IMG/VR virus record: IMGVR_UViG_3300028829_002760
Location: 1-64,000 of that record
DNA length: 64,000 nt
Strand: one strand, 5' to 3'
From: a virus
The notes under the pieces were generated by a model, which searched no databases, was not told the origin of the DNA, and saw only the letters and a program-made list of their open reading frames with translations. This document shows positions 41,954 through 49,960 of the stretch, piece by piece. The number at the start of each line of letters is the position of its first letter. Positions within the stretch are counted from its first letter, which is position 1. Both the position numbers and the translations under genes were made by a program.

Positions 41954-43744
41954 ATGAAAGAGATCTTATTGTTCGGCAAAGCACTGAACACAAAAAACGT
42001 TAGTCCAATCACTGTGAATGAATTGGCAATTAGTAAAGGGTATGTAGTTGACCCTGAATGTTGTAATCAAAGAGTTGTAGACTTTTTAAATAGCATTCCA
42101 AATAATTACAATACTACTTTTTATGCATCTGTTGCAAATGTTGTAGCAAAAGATAGAGTTGAATTACTTATGGATCAGCTTTTACACTATGCATCTACGT
42201 ATGGTACTGAATATGCAGGTCAAGTATTTGTTGTTAATGAAAACTTTGGTGTTATTGATGAACCTACAATTGATTTTAATGATTGTAAAGTTATTAAACC
42301 TATTACTCGAACAGAGATTGGTATCAAAGTGCAAGATATGCTTGCTTCTGGTATTGCTCTAAAAAGTGATACACTTGACAATTTATTTAGTCTTATTGAA
42401 GAATACAATTTTCAAATTGATATCAATGTTGTTAAAAACATTGAAGCCAAGATGAAATTGTACTCAATACTTAACATTCTACCTAGTACAGCAGATGAAT
42501 TTGTTAGATATATGGTTTATCAGATTACTGAAGATACTCTTTTAATCAAAAACGATGAGATGATTAATAAAATTGCTCTTCAATCCCATAATCAAGTACA
42601 TATGATTAATATCAATGAACAAATGATAAAATTTGGATTAGAAGAACTATCTAGTGTCTTCTTTAGATACAAACCACTATTTCTTGCATTGAGAAAACAA
42701 GGTGTTATGATGCGTAGAATTACTAACAAGTTGAGAAAGCTTGCTAATAAGCATCACAAACCATTTGTTCCAGGTTATTGGGAAACTATTCTTAGTAAAA
42801 CGAATTTTAATGTTCAAGAACTTATGTCTAAGGTTAAATCTATATCTAACTTTAAGTTAGTAAGATTGATTAAGGCAATTGATGTTAATTCATCAGGTTC
42901 AGACAAAAGATTCTTTTTAATTAGAAATGGTAAGACTTTTATTAAGGAAAATAACAATATCGAAATTCCTTCTGGTCAATTATGGATGAGAGAAATCTTT
43001 ATGCAATCTCTTATTAATAATTTAAAAGAAAAGAACTTAGGTAGAGTTAAACTTTCTACTAATATTAGACTTGCAATACCTACTTCAGAGAAGACATATG
43101 TTGGTAATATTCCATTTGGTAGCTATATCATTCCTTCAAAAAGTAATTCTATTTTTGGAATTAACTGGTTTGGAGAAGATGGAGCTCAAGATTTGGATTT
43201 ATCATACATGAGTCTTGATGGTAATAAGATTGGATGGAACAGTAATTATTATACTGAAAGCAATTCTATTGTTTACTCTGGAGATATGACATCTGCTAGA
43301 CCTGAAGCTTGTGAATATATGTTTTGTAAGGAAGGACTTCGAGATGGTGTTATTTATGTTAATGCATACCATGCACAACCTAACTCTAAATACAGATTCT
43401 TCACTGGTAAAACTGATGATGATTTTACTGTAAGTAGTGAGACTCCATCTGAAGATATGATAGACTTTTCTTCACCAATGGAAATTACAGGTGAAAGCTG
43501 TGTTGGTTTTTATGTAGATGGTCGTATCTATTTCTCTGATCTTAATCAGGGTAATAGCCGTGTGAGTAATGCTAATACAAGAGTACTTGATACAATTAAA
43601 CATTTTATATCTACTAAAGATTCTTTTGTTTATTGGGATGAAATACTAACTCTTGCGGGTTGCAAGATAGTTGTTGATAATGAGGAGTGTGATGTTGATC
43701 TTAGTGACGGAGACGTTTCTACTATGATATCACTCTTATCATAA
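41954..43744 (+). CDS. Large protein with TerD-like C-terminal domain (596 aa)
   Basis: Residues about 40-100 hold NTTFYASVANVVAKDRVELL and a DQLLHYASTYGTEYAG helix, a conserved block I know from uncharacterised phage and bacterial proteins. A helical middle follows (about 120-330), ending KRFFLIRNGKTFIKE. Residues about 365-530 resemble TerD beta sandwiches: GAQDLDLSYMSLDGNKIGW, then SIVYSGDMTSA and VIYVNAYHA. TerD proteins belong to stress and phage-defence-linked chemistry, often with MoxR and VWA proteins, which also occur at the right end here. The gene has a TTTA leader and its own terminator, and repeated RNA elements precede it. RNA binding is a hypothesis only. Confidence 0.55.
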   Translation: MKEILLFGKALNTKNVSPITVNELAISKGYVVDPECCNQRVVDFLNSIPNNYNTTFYASVANVVAKDRVELLMDQLLHYASTYGTEYAGQVFVVNENFGVIDEPTIDFNDCKVIKPITRTEIGIKVQDMLASGIALKSDTLDNLFSLIEEYNFQIDINVVKNIEAKMKLYSILNILPSTADEFVRYMVYQITEDTLLIKNDEMINKIALQSHNQVHMININEQMIKFGLEELSSVFFRYKPLFLALRKQGVMMRRITNKLRKLANKHHKPFVPGYWETILSKTNFNVQELMSKVKSISNFKLVRLIKAIDVNSSGSDKRFFLIRNGKTFIKENNNIEIPSGQLWMREIFMQSLINNLKEKNLGRVKLSTNIRLAIPTSEKTYVGNIPFGSYIIPSKSNSIFGINWFGEDGAQDLDLSYMSLDGNKIGWNSNYYTESNSIVYSGDMTSARPEACEYMFCKEGLRDGVIYVNAYHAQPNSKYRFFTGKTDDDFTVSSETPSEDMIDFSSPMEITGESCVGFYVDGRIYFSDLNQGNSRVSNANTRVLDTIKHFISTKDSFVYWDEILTLAGCKIVVDNEECDVDLSDGDVSTMISLLS

Positions 43745-43751
43745 TACTACT

Positions 43752-43779
43752 GAGCAGGATGTAAAAGTCCTGCTCTTTT
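43752..43779 (+). terminator. Intrinsic terminator after the TerD-like gene
   Basis: GAGCAGGA pairs with TCCTGCTC (8 bp), followed by TTTT. Confidence 0.8.
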
Positions 43780-43783
43780 AAAC

Positions 43784-43826
43784 TTATTTATTTACTTATT
43801 TATATACTTATTAAAAACTTAAAAAA
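43784..43826 (+). promoter_or_regulatory. TTTA-repeat leader of the phosphatase gene
   Basis: CTTATTTATTTACTTATTTA, then an A-rich stretch up to the ATG. Same type as before the capsid gene and the 161-residue gene at 46393. Confidence 0.45.
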
Positions 43827-44312
43827 ATGGCAAAAGAATTAGCAATTATTGTTGATGTAGATGGTACATTGGCAGACATGAGAGGTATTAGAGGACCTTT
43901 TGAGTGGGACAAAGTCCACCTTGATAAACCTCATCAAGATGTTATTGACCTTGTTAAAGATTTAGCAGGTGTTGAAGAGATTGATCAATTAAAATATTTT
44001 GATGATGGAACGTCTGGAGAGCGGTTTACAAAAATACCTAAATATAAAATCATCATTACTACAGGTAGAGATGGTGTTTGTGAAGAAGCAACTAGAAAAT
44101 GGTTGAAAGATAATGGAGTATGCTTTTATGATTTTTATATCAGAAAAGCAGGTGACTTTAGGAAAGATAACATCATTAAGTCTGAGATCTATATGGATCA
44201 TATCAGACCTAAGTATGATGTTAAGTTTGTCATTGATGACAGAGACCAGGTTGTTGAGATGTGGAGGTCATTAGGTCTACGTGTCTTACAAGTAGCACCA
44301 GGAAACTTTTAA
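43827..44312 (+). CDS. Polynucleotide 3'-phosphatase (HAD, T4 Pnk C-terminal type)
   Basis: 161 residues carrying the full HAD set: Asp10 and Asp12 in VDVDGT, TTGR at 78-81, Lys in the KAGDFRKDNIIK stretch, and DDRDQVVEMWR at 137-147. The end (GLRVLQVAPGNF) closely follows the T4 Pnk phosphatase domain, which ends in a VEMWRRIG...QVxSGDF pattern. The kinase domain is absent, so this is a phosphatase alone. It removes 3' phosphates, including 2',3'-cyclic ends left by tRNA-cleaving defences. A partner kinase or ligase is not seen in this window. It has its own leader and terminator. Confidence 0.88.
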   Translation: MAKELAIIVDVDGTLADMRGIRGPFEWDKVHLDKPHQDVIDLVKDLAGVEEIDQLKYFDDGTSGERFTKIPKYKIIITTGRDGVCEEATRKWLKDNGVCFYDFYIRKAGDFRKDNIIKSEIYMDHIRPKYDVKFVIDDRDQVVEMWRSLGLRVLQVAPGNF

Positions 44313-44316
44313 GCTT

Positions 44317-44351
44317 AGGGTAGTGATTGTAAACCTTTCACTACCCTTTTT
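44317..44351 (+). terminator. Intrinsic terminator after the phosphatase gene
   Basis: AGGGTAGTG pairs with CACTACCCT, followed by TTTT. Confidence 0.8.
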
Positions 44352-44366
44352 ATAAATTAATTTAAC

Positions 44367-45209
44367 ATGATTACAATGGAAAAAATTACATTTTTAGCAG
44401 CAAAAGATTTATATGACCAGCAGTATAAATTTATAATAGAGCAAAATACAGATTACCAAAAATTACAATTTTATCAAGGTTCAGTATATAGTTTTAATTA
44501 TACAACTAAAAAAGAAACAGATACTCATATTTATTGGAGCACATCTAATAAAAAACCAATGCTTGAGAATGATAAATTGTTTTTTAAACATAAAAACATA
44601 GAAGGTGCTTCTTATGACAAAGAAACTAAGAAGATTAAAATATGGTTTGGTAAAAAGTTTAATCATATTGACTCTATTATGTCAAGTGATATATTAAAAA
44701 CTTTAGTGCCGTGGTATGAAGTAAATACTAATTTAGATTTTATGAATGGAAATCATAATAGTTATCTTAATATGATGACTAATGAAATACTCAATAAAAT
44801 GGTTAAAGGTACTATTAAAGATACTAAAGGTATTATAGATGCATTTTGTAAGTATAGTCCTTATCGTAACTTTAATTTAAATACTAAAAAAATAGAATTT
44901 ATTATAAATAATTCATCAGGTTATTGGAATATTAGAAATTTTAAATTAATATTTTTAGCATCAAAGGAGCCCAATGATGTGATTAACTATATTCATAAAA
45001 ACCTAAATACACACTACGTAAAATTAGATGAGTTAATTAACATATCTAGAGTAGCTTTGTCTATAGGACAGAATATTGACATTAATTGGAGCCATGAAGA
45101 ATTAGTTGAAAATAAAATGAAAATGTTAGATTGTAGACAAGAATTAAAGAGAATACATAATGGTTTATTAGGTCTTCATTCTGAAGAGGTAGAGGATTTA
45201 CCATTTTAA
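44367..45209 (+). CDS. Uncharacterised protein (280 aa)
   Basis: A Lys/Asn/Ile-rich protein. The N-terminal third is strand-rich (FYQGSVYSFNYTTKKETDTH) and the rest helical, ending with ELINISRVALSIGQNIDINW and ENKMKMLDCRQELKRIHNGL. It reminds me faintly of the C-terminal region of PcfJ-like proteins, without a clear motif. An alternative start is the Met at codon 4. It opens an operon with two small genes. Confidence 0.45.
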   Translation: MITMEKITFLAAKDLYDQQYKFIIEQNTDYQKLQFYQGSVYSFNYTTKKETDTHIYWSTSNKKPMLENDKLFFKHKNIEGASYDKETKKIKIWFGKKFNHIDSIMSSDILKTLVPWYEVNTNLDFMNGNHNSYLNMMTNEILNKMVKGTIKDTKGIIDAFCKYSPYRNFNLNTKKIEFIINNSSGYWNIRNFKLIFLASKEPNDVINYIHKNLNTHYVKLDELINISRVALSIGQNIDINWSHEELVENKMKMLDCRQELKRIHNGLLGLHSEEVEDLPF

Positions 45210-45219
45210 ATTTTGAATT

Positions 45220-45444
45220 ATGGCCGAGAAATTGAAAACAATAGCATGTGTCTTAGGCTTCAACTTAAATTTAAATATTTATGGTATGGACGGAGAGATT
45301 ATTAAGTCTGGGATATGTAAAACTATATATCCTGAGACTTACCGCGAACCTAGTAGTGTTAGATTAGTTGACAAAAAGTGGTTTAATTCTTTTAATCAAG
45401 ATCTCTTGGATAAAATAAGAGATTATCAACATCTTAACAGTTAA
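45220..45444 (+). CDS. Small uncharacterised protein (74 aa)
   Basis: A short frame (MAEKLKTIACVLGFNLNLNI) with a strand-rich first half and a helical, aromatic end (KKWFNSFNQDLLDKIRDYQH). It lies between two genes on the same strand with gaps of 10 and 2 bases, which supports translation. Function unknown. Confidence 0.45.
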   Translation: MAEKLKTIACVLGFNLNLNIYGMDGEIIKSGICKTIYPETYREPSSVRLVDKKWFNSFNQDLLDKIRDYQHLNS

Positions 45445-45446
45445 AT

Positions 45447-45869
45447 ATGAAAGTTCAAGTAAATTATGAAGATACTGATGTATCTCAAGTATTAGGAAGT
45501 ATTATTAAACATGAAAATAAAGATGAATTTATAAAACTAATTACACCAATGATTTGTAGTAGTAGTAGTGCTGCTACACAGTTATTTAGATTGCTAATAA
45601 GTGGAAATAAATTACCAGATGTAATTTCAAAAGGAACAATTTGTAAGATTCATATTGACAATTTAGGATATGGAGCTAACAAAAGATTAGTACAGAAAAA
45701 GTATGCTGATGCAGATGATAATATAATAGTTAGGGTACACCAATTTAGAGGATATCATGAATATGCAAATTATGAAATACTTTATAATAATGTAAACACA
45801 GACGACAGTGTAACAGAAGAAAAAACATATGTATCTTTTGATAATATAACTGTTGTTGAAGAATTTTAA
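45447..45869 (+). CDS. Uncharacterised protein (140 aa)
   Basis: A helical N-terminal part (VSQVLGSIIKHENKDEFIKL, then a run of Ser in CSSSSAATQLF) and a beta-rich C-terminal half (ISKGTICKIHIDNLGYGANK, VRVHQFRGYHEYANYEILYN). The C-terminal half may be a small SH3-like or OB-like barrel. It ends the operon before a terminator. No family recognised. Confidence 0.45.
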   Translation: MKVQVNYEDTDVSQVLGSIIKHENKDEFIKLITPMICSSSSAATQLFRLLISGNKLPDVISKGTICKIHIDNLGYGANKRLVQKKYADADDNIIVRVHQFRGYHEYANYEILYNNVNTDDSVTEEKTYVSFDNITVVEEF

Positions 45870-45906
45870 TGTAGTATATCTGCGATATGCTTTTCCTGTA
45901 AAGTGA

Positions 45907-45936
45907 AAAGAGGGGGGATGAATTTCTCCCCTTTTT
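45907..45936 (+). terminator. Intrinsic terminator
   Basis: AGGGG with a GGA bulge pairs with CCCCT across a short A/T loop, followed by TTTT. Confidence 0.65.
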
Positions 45937-46029
45937 CATTGTTAGCTATATATTATTAAATATTATTTATTTAGTTTAAATGTTTTGCTTTAAATGTTTT
46001 ATTTTTATCTAAATATTTATTTACCTAAA

Positions 46030-46284
46030 ATGTTGTATCAACTTCCAAGTGGAAAAGTAGTTTATTTAAGTGTAGAAGAATTTCTAGACTTAACAGATGA
46101 AGATGAGCAATATTTAATGTCTTTAGACTATGGTGATTATATAGTAAATCCTTTTAGTGGATCTGCAATACAAAAAAATACTAAAGAAAAGTATTATGAT
46201 TTTGGGTATATAAACCCAGATGATACAGAAGATAATATGTCAGATAAAGGTGACATAGATTTCCAGAATGATATGGATACATAG
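46030..46284 (+). CDS. Conserved small protein (84 aa)
   Basis: MLYQLPSGKVVYLSVEEFLD, LTDEDEQYLMSLDYGDYIVN and PFSGSAI form a pattern that recurs in small proteins of Bacteroidota phages. The acidic C-terminus is probably disordered. I took the Met at 46030 because the longer frame from 45994 adds a hydrophobic, A/T-driven stretch (MFYFYLNIYLPK) unlike the family. Function unknown. Confidence 0.55.
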   Translation: MLYQLPSGKVVYLSVEEFLDLTDEDEQYLMSLDYGDYIVNPFSGSAIQKNTKEKYYDFGYINPDDTEDNMSDKGDIDFQNDMDT

Positions 46285-46338
46285 TTTATAGTTGCAAATA
46301 TAAACTATCACTTATTCTTAAATGAGTTGCTAAGAATA
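46281..46338 (+). promoter_or_regulatory. Two stem-loops between two genes
   Basis: ATAGTTTATA/TATAAACTAT (10 bp, 46281-46308, covering the stop codon) and TATTCTTA/TAAGAATA (46313-46338). They isolate the next gene and may end transcription or protect its 5' end. No T run follows the first. Confidence 0.5.
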
Positions 46339-46363
46339 GAGTACAGAGAACTCAAACAATCAA

Positions 46364-46392
46364 TTATTTATTTATTTATTAAAAATTAAGTT
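46364..46392 (+). promoter_or_regulatory. TTTA-repeat leader
   Basis: TTATTTATTTATTTATTAAA directly before the start of the 161-residue gene, without Shine-Dalgarno. Confidence 0.5.
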
Positions 46393-46878
46393 ATGAACTC
46401 AAAAATCACAGTATTAGCTGATGAGGCAACAGGAACTGTTGTAAATGTATCACAAAACAACCCTGATTACGGATATATCCGTGTTCAGCAAATTAGAACC
46501 ATGATTGATGATAATGGTTTCTTACGTAGAAAACCAGTATCTGCATTAATCCCAGGAACTGTTGATGAATTAAAAGCAACAGGTTTCTTTGCCAATCAAC
46601 AATTAGATGGTAAAATAGTAGTGGAAGAATCATTAGAGCCATTTAATGATAAAGAACCTACTAGAGATCTTAAAGTTGCTGGTGAAACTGGTATTGTATG
46701 TACTTTAGGAGGATTACCAATCTACCGAAGAACAAAAATGAGCTTTGATGGTACATCTGCTGATACTTTAGTTAAGCACGATAACATTGAAGAATTGCGT
46801 CAAGCATATCAAAATGCTTCTAAAGCAAATTCAGATGTTTTGAAAGAAGCTGGTAAGAATACAGAATTTAGTGTATAA
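46393..46878 (+). CDS. Probably abundant early/middle protein (161 aa)
   Basis: A mixed alpha/beta protein (TVLADEATGTVVNVSQNNPD, GYIRVQQIRTMIDDNGFLRR) with a helical end (NIEELRQAYQNASKANSDVL). It forms its own transcription unit between stem-loops, a TTTA leader and a 10-bp terminator, and has more balanced codons than the flanking genes. That is the profile of a highly made protein such as a nucleic-acid-binding one. I do not recognise the family. Confidence 0.5.
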   Translation: MNSKITVLADEATGTVVNVSQNNPDYGYIRVQQIRTMIDDNGFLRRKPVSALIPGTVDELKATGFFANQQLDGKIVVEESLEPFNDKEPTRDLKVAGETGIVCTLGGLPIYRRTKMSFDGTSADTLVKHDNIEELRQAYQNASKANSDVLKEAGKNTEFSV

Positions 46879-46902
46879 TCACTAATTCTTTATGAGAAGG
46901 TT

Positions 46903-46929
46903 AAAAGGGGGATGTAATGTCCCCCTTTT
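46903..46929 (+). terminator. Strong intrinsic terminator
   Basis: AAAAGGGGGA pairs with TCCCCCTTTT, 10 bp with a 7-base loop. Confidence 0.85.
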
Positions 46930-46951
46930 ATTATTTATGAATTAAAATTGT

Positions 46952-47443
46952 ATGATTAAAATGGGAAATTTACAAGAGCAGATTAAAAAATATCAATTGC
47001 AAAAAGGTAAAACTTATATGCAATATGAACAAGACAAGTATTCTAAATATCAAAATTATTTGTATAAAAGAGCTTTATATGGAATTAACAGTCTTTCTAA
47101 AGAAGAAGTGACTAAAATGTGTGAAAGAAAAAAGAGAAGAATTAATAGTGTTCATTATAGAGCACAAGGTGTACTTAACATTGCAAAGCAAAAAATTAGT
47201 ATTAACTACACAAACAAGTTCTTTAAAACTTTTTTTCCAGATTCTAATATTACAAATGATATTATATCGTATAACGAAGTTGATAAAAACTTCAAAAACA
47301 AGTTAACTTTTAAAGATTTAAACTTGTCAAAAGACGATATAATTAGTATATTTATTGGTGAAGGAATACTACCAAAAAACTTTTTAAGTTTAAAAGATCA
47401 ACCTATAAGTTTACCAAGTTTAAAAAATGAAAGTAAAGCTTAA
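46952..47443 (+). CDS. Uncharacterised basic protein (163 aa)
   Basis: The first half is a Lys/Gln/Tyr-rich helix (LQEQIKKYQLQKGKTYMQYE, then KMCERKKRRINSVHYRAQ). The second half is less basic and ends with LPSLKNESKA. It may bind nucleic acid. It overlaps the HNH gene by 17 bases. A second Met four codons in (46961) is an equally good start. Confidence 0.45.
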   Translation: MIKMGNLQEQIKKYQLQKGKTYMQYEQDKYSKYQNYLYKRALYGINSLSKEEVTKMCERKKRRINSVHYRAQGVLNIAKQKISINYTNKFFKTFFPDSNITNDIISYNEVDKNFKNKLTFKDLNLSKDDIISIFIGEGILPKNFLSLKDQPISLPSLKNESKA

Positions 47444-47837
47444 AGAATGTGATGGTTGTCAAAAGATGACTGTCATATGGAAGAACCATGAGGGATTTAG
47501 ATACTGTAAGTATTGCTGGAGTTGCCATTCTAGTAACAAAAAGTCACAGAAACCAATTAAATCTGTTACCAGAATCCCTCGGGTTTCTTCTAAAAGGAAG
47601 AAGAAAGATCAAGAATATCTTAGATTAAGAGAGAAATATTTAAAAAAAAATCACTTATGTACTGTAAATGTTAAAGGTTGTGCCAATGGTGCAACTGATA
47701 TACATCATACATATGCTGGTAGTAATAGAGAAGCATTTTATTTAGTTCAAAGCACCTGGTTACCAGTGTGTAGGAATTGTCATGATTGGATTCATGCAAA
47801 TCCTAAAGATGCTAGAATTATGAAATGGTTAAAATAG
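47427..47837 (+). CDS. HNH-type endonuclease-like protein (136 aa)
   Basis: The N-terminus has a zinc ribbon (CDGCQKM ... CKYCWSC), then a basic linker (RVSSKRKKKDQEYLRLREKY). The C-terminal half is an HNH-like domain: CTVNVKGC, TDIHHTYAG with the paired His, and VCRNCHDWIH with the final His. The two C-x-x-C pairs hold the fold. Similar proteins occur in replication or recombination regions of phages. It could act in recombination, or be a free-standing homing-type nuclease. It is followed after six bases by a helicase gene. Confidence 0.75.
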   Translation: MKVKLKECDGCQKMTVIWKNHEGFRYCKYCWSCHSSNKKSQKPIKSVTRIPRVSSKRKKKDQEYLRLREKYLKKNHLCTVNVKGCANGATDIHHTYAGSNREAFYLVQSTWLPVCRNCHDWIHANPKDARIMKWLK

Positions 47838-47843
47838 ATTATT

Positions 47844-48941
47844 ATGACAAAAGACGAAGTACAAATAAAAGCCCTTAAAGCAACAGATAATAAACAAAGA
47901 TGTGGAATAGTATTAGGTACTGGTGTTGGTAAAACTTTAGTAGGACTTAATCACATTGAAAACAATACTACATCTTTAATGAAGTGTTTAATTGTAGCAC
48001 CCAAAAAGTCAATAATCCAATCTTGGATAGATGAAGCGGGTAAATTTAATAAAGAACACTTACTAAAAAGAATGACATTTAGTACTTATTTAAGTATTAA
48101 TAAACATGATCCAAATAATTATGATGCTGTTTACTTAGATGAATGTCATAGCTTATTAGATAATCATAGAGGGTTTTTACAACTCTACAAAGGTAAAATA
48201 CTTGGTTTAACTGGTACACCACCTAAAAGAATTTATTCTGAAAAAGGTAAGTTAGTTAATGAATTTTGCCCTATAGTATTTACTTTCAAAGCAGATGATG
48301 CTATTGAAAATAATATACTTAATGATTATCAAATCATTGTACACCAAATAAATCTATCATCAGAAAAGAATTATTGTGTTAAAATGAAAAACAGAAAATC
48401 TTGGATGACTACTGAAGAACAAAATTATACTTATTGGTCACGAAGAATTGATGTTGGATCGGGAAATATGCATATGCTCAGAGTAATGAGAATGAAAGCA
48501 ATGATGGAGTATCCAAGTAAAGAAAAATATACTAAAATTTTACTTAGGAATATTCCTACAAAATGTATTGTATTTGCAAATACTCAAGAACAAGCTGATA
48601 AATTATGTAGTCATAGTTATCACAGTAATAATTCTGATTCAGAAGAAAATCTTATTGCATTTAAGGAAGATAAAATAGATAAATTATCTTGTGTATTACA
48701 ATTAAGTGAAGGTGTAAACATCCCAAATCTTAAGCAAGGTATTATTTTACATTCATATGGTAATGAGAGAAAAGCAAGTCAAAGGATTGGTAGACTTCTA
48801 AGATTAAACCCTAATGATAAAGCTATTGTGCATATATTATGTTATATGAATACAATAGATGAAAAATGGGTTAAAGATGCCTTAGAAGGGTTTGACCAGT
48901 CTAAAATTTTATGGAAAGATTATAAGGTAGGCTTAAGCTAA
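47844..48941 (+). CDS. SF2 DEAD/DEAH-type helicase (365 aa)
   Basis: Helicase motifs in order: I (Walker A) LGTGVGKT at 24-31, Ia VAPKKSIIQSW, II DECH at 99-102, III LTGTPP, IV CIVFANTQEQA, V-like LQLSEGVNIP and VI QRIGRLLRL. It is short for the superfamily, with both RecA-like domains but no extra domain. Likely a DNA or RNA helicase of replication or recombination, like T4 UvsW in a reduced form. It follows the HNH gene directly, suggesting a joint role. Confidence 0.85.
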   Translation: MTKDEVQIKALKATDNKQRCGIVLGTGVGKTLVGLNHIENNTTSLMKCLIVAPKKSIIQSWIDEAGKFNKEHLLKRMTFSTYLSINKHDPNNYDAVYLDECHSLLDNHRGFLQLYKGKILGLTGTPPKRIYSEKGKLVNEFCPIVFTFKADDAIENNILNDYQIIVHQINLSSEKNYCVKMKNRKSWMTTEEQNYTYWSRRIDVGSGNMHMLRVMRMKAMMEYPSKEKYTKILLRNIPTKCIVFANTQEQADKLCSHSYHSNNSDSEENLIAFKEDKIDKLSCVLQLSEGVNIPNLKQGIILHSYGNERKASQRIGRLLRLNPNDKAIVHILCYMNTIDEKWVKDALEGFDQSKILWKDYKVGLS

Positions 48942-48970
48942 CCTTATAATTTTTTATTATATTATAGTAT

Positions 48971-49225
48971 ATGATTAATGAAAAAACACACAAATTAGTA
49001 TTATTTAATGATGACATGCATGATTTTGCATATGTTACAGCATCTTTAATAAAATACTGTGATCATACAAATTTACAAGCCGAACAATGCGTAGTTATAG
49101 CAGATGGAGTTGGTAATTGTACAGTTAAAGAAGGTAGTTTTTTAGATATGATGGAAATTAAAACCAGTCTAGAAAGATTAGAATTGATAACAGAAATTGA
49201 AGATCATGAAAGTTATATGTATTAA
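48971..49225 (+). CDS. clpS: ClpS-like protease adaptor (84 aa)
   Basis: The chain follows Bacteroidota ClpS almost throughout: LVLFNDDMHDFAYVTASLIK (family: VLYNDDxNTFDxVIxxLI), CDHTNLQAEQC (CxHTxxQAEQC) and GNCTVKEGSF (GKCxVKxG). Asn13, Asp14 and Asp15 match the N-degron pocket residues. The family His in the V-H-x-x-G-K stretch is replaced by Asp45 (IADGVGNC). ClpS hands proteins with N-degrons to ClpAP or ClpCP proteases. A phage copy could redirect, block or change host N-end proteolysis. The start gives the family's usual length without the N-terminal extension. Confidence 0.8.
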   Translation: MINEKTHKLVLFNDDMHDFAYVTASLIKYCDHTNLQAEQCVVIADGVGNCTVKEGSFLDMMEIKTSLERLELITEIEDHESYMY

Positions 49226-49514
49226 TTCACAAGGTAAACCTGATAATATATCATTTAATGAATGGATCCAAGAAGGTGCCGTTTATACAGTATATCAAAT
49301 AGATAAAATGGGTTTACAACATGGTAAAATAGGTTTTAAATTAGAAGAAATAGAACTCACAGATGAATCATTTCCTTATGAGTTTTATGATGCTGAAAGA
49401 TTTAAACCTGTCACTCCCGAAATTTTAGAAACACTAAAACAAATGTTTGACTCTTTAACAGAATTAGAACAAACTGATTTTGGAGAAGAAGATGCAGATT
49501 TAAATAAAATATGA
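49206..49514 (+). CDS. Conserved small protein (102 aa)
   Basis: MKVICINSQGKPDNISFNEW, IQEGAVYTVYQIDKMGLQHG and KIGFKLEEIEL make a compact beta barrel-like pattern common in small Bacteroidota phage proteins. The C-terminus is acidic. I chose the ATG at 49206; an upstream TTG would add three residues. It overlaps the ClpS gene by 20 bases, so the two are likely translated together. Function unknown. Confidence 0.55.
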   Translation: MKVICINSQGKPDNISFNEWIQEGAVYTVYQIDKMGLQHGKIGFKLEEIELTDESFPYEFYDAERFKPVTPEILETLKQMFDSLTELEQTDFGEEDADLNKI

Positions 49515-49960
49515 GAGATTATACTATTGAAGAAGTAGTTAAATCTTTATCAGAAATCAAGAAAAAATCCAGAAAAAGAGTATTAGTAGACCAAAGAAGT
49601 TATTTAATTGGCATTCTTGTACACAGATTTCGTCTTACAGAACATAATGTAGCTAGATTAACTGGTTATAATAGAGATACAATCCATTATAATAAAAAAT
49701 TACCTATAAGATTGTGTTCTGATTCTATATATAAATCAAACGTATGTATTTTTGCAAATTTATATCCGTTTGATTTTGAAATATATTCAAAAACTCTAGA
49801 AGAAGAGAAAGAATTAAAAAAAAATATAAGTGTATCTCTAGTAATAGATGCTAAAACTTATAAAAGACTAAAATCTGCTGGATGGTTGAGAGGACATAAA
49901 GATGTAAGAACTACAATTAAACAATTAATTGATAAAACATTAAGAGTATGGGACGAATGA
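49511..49960 (+). CDS. DnaA-like helix-turn-helix protein (149 aa)
   Basis: Residues about 28-70 (SYLIGILVHRFRLTEHNVAR, LTGYNRDTIHYNKK) look like the DnaA domain IV motif or a similar HTH: a helix, LT-x-x-x-V-A-x-L-x-G-x-x-R-x-T-I-H-Y. The C-terminal half has a second basic helical part (AKTYKRLKSAGWLRGHKD). It could bind an origin or promoter. It overlaps the gene before (ATGA) and the one after. Confidence 0.55.
   Translation: MRDYTIEEVVKSLSEIKKKSRKRVLVDQRSYLIGILVHRFRLTEHNVARLTGYNRDTIHYNKKLPIRLCSDSIYKSNVCIFANLYPFDFEIYSKTLEEEKELKKNISVSLVIDAKTYKRLKSAGWLRGHKDVRTTIKQLIDKTLRVWDE

Noticed and set aside
44481-44666. 61-residue minus-strand frame in the 280-residue gene.
   Set aside because: Phe/Ile/Ser-rich antisense shadow of Lys/Asn codons; no start context.
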